Part shown: positions 6,891 through 10,630 of the stretch, in pieces
Layout of the letters: the number at the start of each line of letters is the position of its first letter
How positions within the stretch are numbered: the stretch's first letter is position 1
NCBI GenBank assembly: GCA_036803245.1
Contig: DAIRUQ010000102.1
Location: 1 to 10,630 of the forward strand
Direction: 5' to 3'
DNA: 10,630 bases
Origin: DAIRUQ01 sp036803245
GTDB lineage: Bacteria; Chloroflexota; Anaerolineae; UBA1429
The notes under the pieces: generated by a model
Seen by the model: the letters and a program-made list of their open reading frames with translations, nothing else
Databases searched by the model: none
What the model was told of the DNA's origin: nothing
Position numbers and translations under genes: made by a program

Positions 6891-8369
6891 CTAGACCAGG
6901 CGCTCTCGAATCTTGGCGCTGACATTGTCCAGCGTCATCACCACGGCAACAATCAAGATCACGGCCACGCTCACCTGACGCCACTGCGCCAGATTCTGAT
7001 ACTGGAAGAGCATCTGTCCGATGCCGCCACCGCCCACCAAACCGATGATGGTGCTCATCCGCACGTTAATGTCCCAGCGATAGATGGTGAAGGAAATGAA
7101 AGGCGGGATGATCTGCGGAACGACGGCATAGGCGATCGTCTGAAGCTCAGTGGCGCCACTGGCCCGGACTGCCTCCAGCGGACCAGGATCGATCGACTCG
7201 ATCTGCTCCGAATAGAGCTTGCCAAGCGCGGCCACCGAGTGCACCATCAGCGCCACCATGCCGGGGAAAGGTCCGAGGCGGAACCAGGTCACAAAGATGA
7301 GTGCCCAGACGAACGGCTCAATGGAGCGCGTGGCGTTCAGCACGAATCGCACCACACCATAGATCAGAGGGCCGATGGGATACTGCTCCTCGGGCTGGCG
7401 GCGCAGGGCATAGACCACCCCCGCGACCGCGCCCACCGCCAGCACCACCAGATGCCACGGCGACATGTCGCGCCGAAAGATGCTCCACGACCCTCCAAAG
7501 ACAACCATCGCCACAACTGACGCCACCAACCACGCCGCCAGCACCCCCAACCCGGCGCCAAAGGCCGCCATGATGGCCTTGCTTGCCAGGCTACCCACGT
7601 TCGCCTCAGCCAGGCGCGCCACCCGTGTGCCGAGTGACGCACCCACCACCAGCCCCACCAGCGTGAGAATGGGCATGGCCAGCCCCCGGATGAGCGCAAT
7701 GTCGAGGACCTCGCTCTCGATCCCTCCCAAGAGCCGCGACACCACCCAATACATCGCCACAGCGCCGGCCGCCGCCAGGACAACGCCGCCCAGCGAGCGG
7801 CCCCACCTCGCCGTAATGCGGTACATGATGTTGCGCGCAGCCGCAAAACTCACCAGCGCCGCCAAGGGGATAGAGATGACCGTGGACATGAGCGCCAAAA
7901 AGATGGTCTCGATCATCTTTTCGACCAGCGAGCCGATGACGGGCCAATAGGGACGCAAGAGCCGCTCGGTCATGTTTTGCATGCGATCGGCTCGAGTGAA
8001 CACATAGTAGAGGTTGATCTCGGTGATCTGCCATCCCAGCACAAAGGTCAGCAGGCCGATGAACAGCCCCGTGATGCCCACCTGCGTGCGGTACCAGAGC
8101 GTCCGCCGCTGAGATGCCCGCTCAGCCAGCGATTCGTCGCCCGTCTCCATGACGACGCGCTCGCCAATGCTCGTGCCGCCTCGCTCAAGCAACCATGCCA
8201 CCAGCGCACCGATAGGGAAGGCGATGAGGTAGATCGAAGCCGGCACGCCCGCCGCGGTGAGAGAGCTGCGAAAGTAGTAGAGCCCTCCCGCCACGGCATA
8301 GGCCCAGATGAGCCAGTCGAGCATAAAGGCCTGTCGCCGCTGTCGCGCGCTATTGTTTCTTGCTGTCAT
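6891..8369 (-). CDS. phnE: phosphonate-type ABC transporter permease, enlarged PhnE
   Basis: This 492-residue membrane protein is the channel of the phosphonate/phosphite/phosphate importer encoded here. The PhnE core is clear: ETIFLALMSTVISIPLAALV (154-173) with AARN (177-180), then SIEPFVWALIFVTWFRLGPF (349-368). It continues with LGKLYSEQIESIDPGPLEAVRASGA (382-406), the ATPase-docking loop to about 422, and IGLVGGGGIGQ (442-452). Usual PhnE proteins are about 250-290 residues. This one has roughly 90 extra N-terminal residues with about two helices. It also carries about 160 extra residues (181-340) with about four helices, between AARN and SIEPF, which normally lie much closer together. 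No second docking loop appears in the insert, so it is not a simple fusion of two permeases. GAGGGGG lies 4 bases upstream of the ATG. The gene starts 14 bases after the phnC-like stop. The stop is TAG. Confidence 0.9.
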   Translation of the reverse strand: MTARNNSARQRRQAFMLDWLIWAYAVAGGLYYFRSSLTAAGVPASIYLIAFPIGALVAWLLERGGTSIGERVVMETGDESLAERASQRRTLWYRTQVGITGLFIGLLTFVLGWQITEINLYYVFTRADRMQNMTERLLRPYWPVIGSLVEKMIETIFLALMSTVISIPLAALVSFAAARNIMYRITARWGRSLGGVVLAAAGAVAMYWVVSRLLGGIESEVLDIALIRGLAMPILTLVGLVVGASLGTRVARLAEANVGSLASKAIMAAFGAGLGVLAAWLVASVVAMVVFGGSWSIFRRDMSPWHLVVLAVGAVAGVVYALRRQPEEQYPIGPLIYGVVRFVLNATRSIEPFVWALIFVTWFRLGPFPGMVALMVHSVAALGKLYSEQIESIDPGPLEAVRASGATELQTIAYAVVPQIIPPFISFTIYRWDINVRMSTIIGLVGGGGIGQMLFQYQNLAQWRQVSVAVILIVAVVMTLDNVSAKIRERLV

Positions 8370-8383
8370 GGTGCCCCCTCGCG

Positions 8384-9184
8384 CTAGTCAACGCCCACTT
8401 CCTCGGCCTCTTGGCCATAGATCTCTCGGAAGCGATCCCGGTCGATCTCGCCCGGCTGCCCGTCAAAGATAAGCCGGCCCGCCTTGAGGGCGACGATGCG
8501 GGTGGCATAGCGGCGAGCAAGATCCAAAAAGTGGAGGTTGCACATCACGGTGATGCCATCCTCGCGGTTCACCAGTTCCAGATAGCGGAGGACCGAGTGA
8601 GAGGTGGCAGGATCCAGCGCCGAGACGGGCTCGTCAGCTAGCATCAGCTCGGGCTCCTGCATGAGCGCGCGCGCGATGCCCACGCGCTGTTGCTGGCCGC
8701 CAGAGAGCTCGTTTGCGCGCGCATACGCCTTCTCGGCGATACCCACCCTCTCCAGGTTCCGCATCGCTAGCGCCAGATCATCAGCGCTGAATCGATGCAT
8801 CACCCCGGCCAAGTTGCTGACATAGCCCAACCGCCCAGACAAGACGTTGGTGAGCACCGTCGAACGGGTCACTAGGTTAAAGTGTTGGAACACCATGCCG
8901 ATCTTGCGGCGAATGCGGCGTAGCTCTTCGGGGGGCGCCGCCGTGATGTCATAGCCGTTGTACAACACCTGTCCGCTAGTCGGCTCGACCAGACGGTTGA
9001 TGCAGCGCATCAGCGTGGACTTGCCCGACCCGCTCAACCCGATGATGACCAGGAACTCGCCGTCGCGGACCGTGAGGGACACATCGTCCAGCGCCAGCAC
9101 GCCACCCTCGTACACTTTTGTGAGGTTTCGGATCTCTAGCACCGCCCCATTCACTGGAAGGCGCCCATCACCAAACAGAGCCAC
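8384..9184 (-). CDS. phnC: phosphonate-type ABC transporter ATP-binding protein PhnC
   Basis: This 266-residue cytoplasmic ATPase drives the PhnDCE importer. All ABC motifs are intact: Walker A GLSGSGKST (49-57), Q-loop glutamine 100 in GMVFQHFNLV, signature LSGGQQQRV (160-168), Walker B LMLADEP (180-186), D-loop SALD (188-191) and switch histidine 218. The stretch FNLVTRSTVLTNVLSGRLGY (102-121) is typical of PhnC. The first in-frame start is the GTG at 9184, but it lies inside a hairpin and has no good ribosome-binding site. GTG codons at 9154 (residue 11) and 9142 (residue 15, giving MLEIRNLTKVY, the usual PhnC beginning) are plausible alternatives. The gene follows the binding-protein gene after 44 bases and precedes phnE by 14 bases. 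The stop is TAG. Function is confident; the start is not. Confidence 0.93.
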   Translation of the reverse strand: MALFGDGRLPVNGAVLEIRNLTKVYEGGVLALDDVSLTVRDGEFLVIIGLSGSGKSTLMRCINRLVEPTSGQVLYNGYDITAAPPEELRRIRRKIGMVFQHFNLVTRSTVLTNVLSGRLGYVSNLAGVMHRFSADDLALAMRNLERVGIAEKAYARANELSGGQQQRVGIARALMQEPELMLADEPVSALDPATSHSVLRYLELVNREDGITVMCNLHFLDLARRYATRIVALKAGRLIFDGQPGEIDRDRFREIYGQEAEEVGVD

Positions 9185-9209
9185 AGGGCTGGAGTTGCCC
9201 CCAGCCCTG
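9184..9209 (-). terminator. hairpin between phnD and phnC, likely attenuating or mRNA-processing
   Basis: CAGGGCTGG (9184-9192) and CCAGCCCTG (9201-9209) form a 9-base-pair stem with an 8-base loop, 20 bases after the phnD-like stop on the minus strand. Only a weak T-rich tail follows (TGGCTCTGTTTGG). Hairpins here are common in importer operons, where they allow more binding protein than membrane components to be made. It also covers the earliest possible phnC start. Confidence 0.5.
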
Positions 9210-9228
9210 CAGCACCCGACAGCCCATC

Positions 9229-10245
9229 TTAGTCGAGAATGTCCTCTTCAGCGAGGCCCAAACCCTCGATCATGTCGCGAATGGGATCGAACGCCGAGTC
9301 CTCCACCGGCGTGAACCCGGTGATGTCATAGAACTTGTCGTTGGCCAGCACTGCTTGGCCCTCTTCTGTCTTGGCATAGTCTAGCAGTGCTTGCACCACC
9401 GTGGCGCGGACGTCCTCGGGGAAATCCTTGCTAAAGCTGACGGTATCATTGGGGATTGGGTCCGACAGGCCCAAGATCCCAACCACTTCGCACACGTCAT
9501 TGTAGGTGTCCAGCATCGCCGCGCGAGCGTCACGGATACGCTGCCCACCCTTGTAGGCCTGCAGGCTTCCCTCGACCTCCTGATAGGTCCATTCGCCTTC
9601 GGGCTCGGGGGGATCGCCCATCTGCCAGTTGTCACCTGGCGCTGAGAAATAGACTGTAGCGAAATCGGCTTGGCCCTCATAGACGGCCGCCACAGCTTGC
9701 GGATGTCCGCCAGCGTCGAACTCTTCGCCGACCTCGATGCCCTGCTTGGCAAGGTACGAAGCGGGAACCAGGTACCCAGAGGTAGAGGTAACGCTGGGAT
9801 AGGCCCAGCTCTTGCCCTCGAGGTCCTCCATGCTGGTGATGCCGCTGTCACGCCGGACCACGTACTCGGTCCAGTAGTAACCCCAGCCATAGCGCTCGGT
9901 GGCCAGCGAGACCTCCATCCCGTAACGGTCGGCCGCCAGTACATAGCCCATGGCGGGGATAAAGGCCATGGCATCACCCTCGGCAGCGCCCATCTCTTCC
10001 ACCACGGCCGCATAGGTCGTCGGCACGCGGACTTCGAACTTGAGTCCGGTCTGCTCCTCGATCCACTGGGTCATCGCGTCACCGCTCTCAACGATGACCG
10101 ACACCTCGACCGAAGGCACAAAGTAGAGCTTGATCGGGTTATCAGCAGTCCCCAGATCGGCCTTTCGGGGCTTGCAGCCCGCCGTCGTCATCACAGCCAG
10201 AACCAGCACCAGAACGAGTACTGTCGTCAGGACTCTGCGTTTCAT
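9229..10245 (-). CDS. phnD: phosphonate/phosphite/phosphate-binding lipoprotein PhnD
   Basis: This 338-residue extracytoplasmic binding protein captures the substrate for PhnE/PhnC. It has a lipoprotein signal: MKRR, a Leu/Val-rich core (6-19) and the lipobox TTAGC, with the lipidated Cys at 24. PhnD-family landmarks follow: PTTYAAVVEEM (75-85) with DAMAFIPAMGYVLA (91-104), GKSWAYPSVTSTSGYLVP (144-161) whose STSGY resembles the ligand-binding loop, the conserved GGH (179-181) before AVYEGQADFATVY, and SDPIPNDTVSF (261-271). A Pro/Glu/Trp-rich stretch at about 203-224 looks longer than in typical members. The ATG at 10245 is preferred to upstream in-frame starts because a GGAGGAG site and the signal peptide begin there. 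It is first in the minus-strand operon and ends in TAA. Whether it binds phosphonate, phosphite or phosphate cannot be read from sequence. Confidence 0.92.
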   Translation of the reverse strand: MKRRVLTTVLVLVLVLAVMTTAGCKPRKADLGTADNPIKLYFVPSVEVSVIVESGDAMTQWIEEQTGLKFEVRVPTTYAAVVEEMGAAEGDAMAFIPAMGYVLAADRYGMEVSLATERYGWGYYWTEYVVRRDSGITSMEDLEGKSWAYPSVTSTSGYLVPASYLAKQGIEVGEEFDAGGHPQAVAAVYEGQADFATVYFSAPGDNWQMGDPPEPEGEWTYQEVEGSLQAYKGGQRIRDARAAMLDTYNDVCEVVGILGLSDPIPNDTVSFSKDFPEDVRATVVQALLDYAKTEEGQAVLANDKFYDITGFTPVEDSAFDPIRDMIEGLGLAEEDILD

Positions 10246-10253
10246 GAAACAAT

Positions 10254-10260
10254 CTCCTCC
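10254..10260 (-). promoter_or_regulatory. strong ribosome-binding site of phnD
   Basis: On the minus strand GGAGGAG lies 8 bases before the ATG at 10245. It decides this start over the longer open frame reaching 10362. Confidence 0.8.
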
Positions 10261-10291
10261 CAATTGCACAAATGGAACCCCACCGCGGGAT

Positions 10292-10306
10292 CTGGCAGCT
10301 TGCCAG
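10292..10306. repeat. inverted repeat in the phnD leader
   Basis: CTGGCA (10292-10297) and TGCCAG (10301-10306) are perfect inverted arms around a 3-base centre, 47 bases upstream of the phnD start. It could be an operator or leader hairpin. It could also be the terminator of the upstream glycosyltransferase gene, although no T-tract follows. Its geometry matches the 1696-1710 repeat (6-3-6) but its sequence differs. Confidence 0.35.
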
Positions 10307-10364
10307 GCTGCGCCCGATCTCCTTCCTCCAGCGGGCCTCTCCTCTGCAAGGCCACACCACAATC

Positions 10365-10394
10365 ATGATACTCCCAACCCGTATCTCTGCGCAA
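10365..10394 (-). promoter_or_regulatory. weak candidate promoter for the phnDCE operon
   Basis: On the minus strand a TATCAT box (10370-10365, five of six matches to consensus) lies 18 bases after TTGCGC (10394-10389, three of six matches). It is in the 182-base gap between the glycosyltransferase stop and phnD, where a promoter is expected. No recognisable Pho box was found. The call rests mainly on position. Confidence 0.25.
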
Positions 10395-10427
10395 GAGCTT
10401 TGGCCAGAATTCGCTGCCTTGGGTCAA

Positions 10428-10630
10428 TCACCGGCCATGCTCAGCGATCACCACATCATAAACATCGGCGGTCTCGCGGGCGGCACGCGCCCACGAGAAC
10501 TGGGCGGCGCGCGCCAACCCCGCCTGGGCCATCTGCGCGCGCAGAGAATCATCCTCCAGCACAGCCCGTAAGCAAGCAGACATGGCCTCCACGTCCTCGG
10601 GCGCAAAGTAGGCCGCCGCATCGCCGCCCA
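10428..10630 (-). CDS. GT4-family glycosyltransferase, C-terminal tail (5' partial)
   Basis: The last 66 residues of a gene entering from beyond the right edge are visible, ending in TGA at 10430-10428. The sequence matches the typical end of group 1 / GT4 glycosyltransferases: GGDAAAYFAPEDVEAM, where GDAAxYF-PED is the end of the nucleotide-sugar-binding half. A helix with LRAVLEDDSLRAQMAQAGLA follows, then the very common FSWARAARETADVYDVV closing helix (residues about 44-60). Such enzymes transfer a sugar from an activated donor to a lipid, polysaccharide or small-molecule acceptor. The donor and acceptor cannot be told from this fragment. It is co-directional with phnD, with a 182-base gap between them, so it is probably a separate transcription unit. 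It is easily missed because no start codon lies in view. Confidence 0.82.
   Translation of the reverse strand, partial: GGDAAAYFAPEDVEAMSACLRAVLEDDSLRAQMAQAGLARAAQFSWARAARETADVYDVVIAEHGR

Noticed and set aside
6684..7950. Long plus-strand frames across the end of the FtsX-type gene and the phnE gene.
   Set aside because: They cross the terminator hairpin or mirror phnE, and their products are Arg/His/Pro-rich low-complexity sequence typical of out-of-frame GC-rich DNA.
9670..10368. Long open frame antisense to phnD (232 codons, plus strand).
   Set aside because: It is the shadow of a well-supported PhnD gene in GC-rich DNA; the product has no recognisable domain and runs through the phnD ribosome-binding site.
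1..10630. CRISPR arrays, insertion sequences, tRNA genes, toxin-antitoxin or defence genes.
   Set aside because: No regularly spaced repeats, transposase-like frames, tRNA-like cloverleaf or recognisable defence domains were seen on either strand.

Overview
The window is about 10.6 kb of GC-rich bacterial DNA (roughly 60% GC by eye) carrying nine protein-coding genes, two of them cut by the window edges. Gene content fits a heterotrophic bacterium, with Chloroflexota (Anaerolineae-like) my best guess. That guess rests on the very large double FtsX-type permease without a fused ATPase, the MalF/MalG-type sugar permeases and an enlarged PhnE. It is inference, not proof: no rRNA, tRNA or other phylogenetic marker is present. 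There is no CRISPR array, insertion sequence, prophage gene or tRNA in view.

Left half, plus strand. The window opens inside a membrane-bound DOMON / cytochrome b561-type haem protein (2-826, 5' end missing). It is followed closely by a protein resembling the uracil-DNA glycosylase superfamily (861-1625). A 354-base gap then holds a sigma-70-type promoter with perfect consensus hexamers (TTGACA, 18-base spacer, TATAAT; 1665-1694). A 15-base inverted repeat overlaps the expected transcription start (1696-1710), and a long leader of about 280 bases follows. This promoter reads into two carbohydrate ABC transporter permeases of MalF and MalG type (1980-2876, 2924-3775). After a nested hairpin comes a 973-residue FtsX/MacB-like ABC permease (3874-6795). 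No solute-binding protein or ATPase for either transporter lies in the window.

Right half, minus strand. A strong 15-base-pair terminator hairpin (6811-6845) separates the convergent halves. The minus-strand operon, in transcription order, is phnD-like lipoprotein (9229-10245), phnC-like ATPase (8384-9184) and phnE-like permease (6891-8369). Together these form a complete phosphonate/phosphite/phosphate-type ABC importer. Periplasmic or surface PhnD delivers the substrate, PhnE forms the channel and PhnC hydrolyses ATP. No C-P lyase, phosphonatase or phosphite dehydrogenase gene is present, so the substrate cannot be assigned. Upstream of phnD, and read in the same direction, the window ends in the C-terminal tail of a GT4-type glycosyltransferase (10428-10630).

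Most of the window is ordinary transporter DNA, and I see no convincing new defence or mobile system. The points most worth a second look are: the PhnE homologue, almost twice the usual length, with a multi-helix insertion inside its permease core; the consensus promoter with overlapping inverted repeat and long leader driving sugar permeases that lack a binding protein; the pairing of sugar-importer permeases with an FtsX-type permease in one apparent operon; and the predominance of TAG stop codons (six of nine genes).
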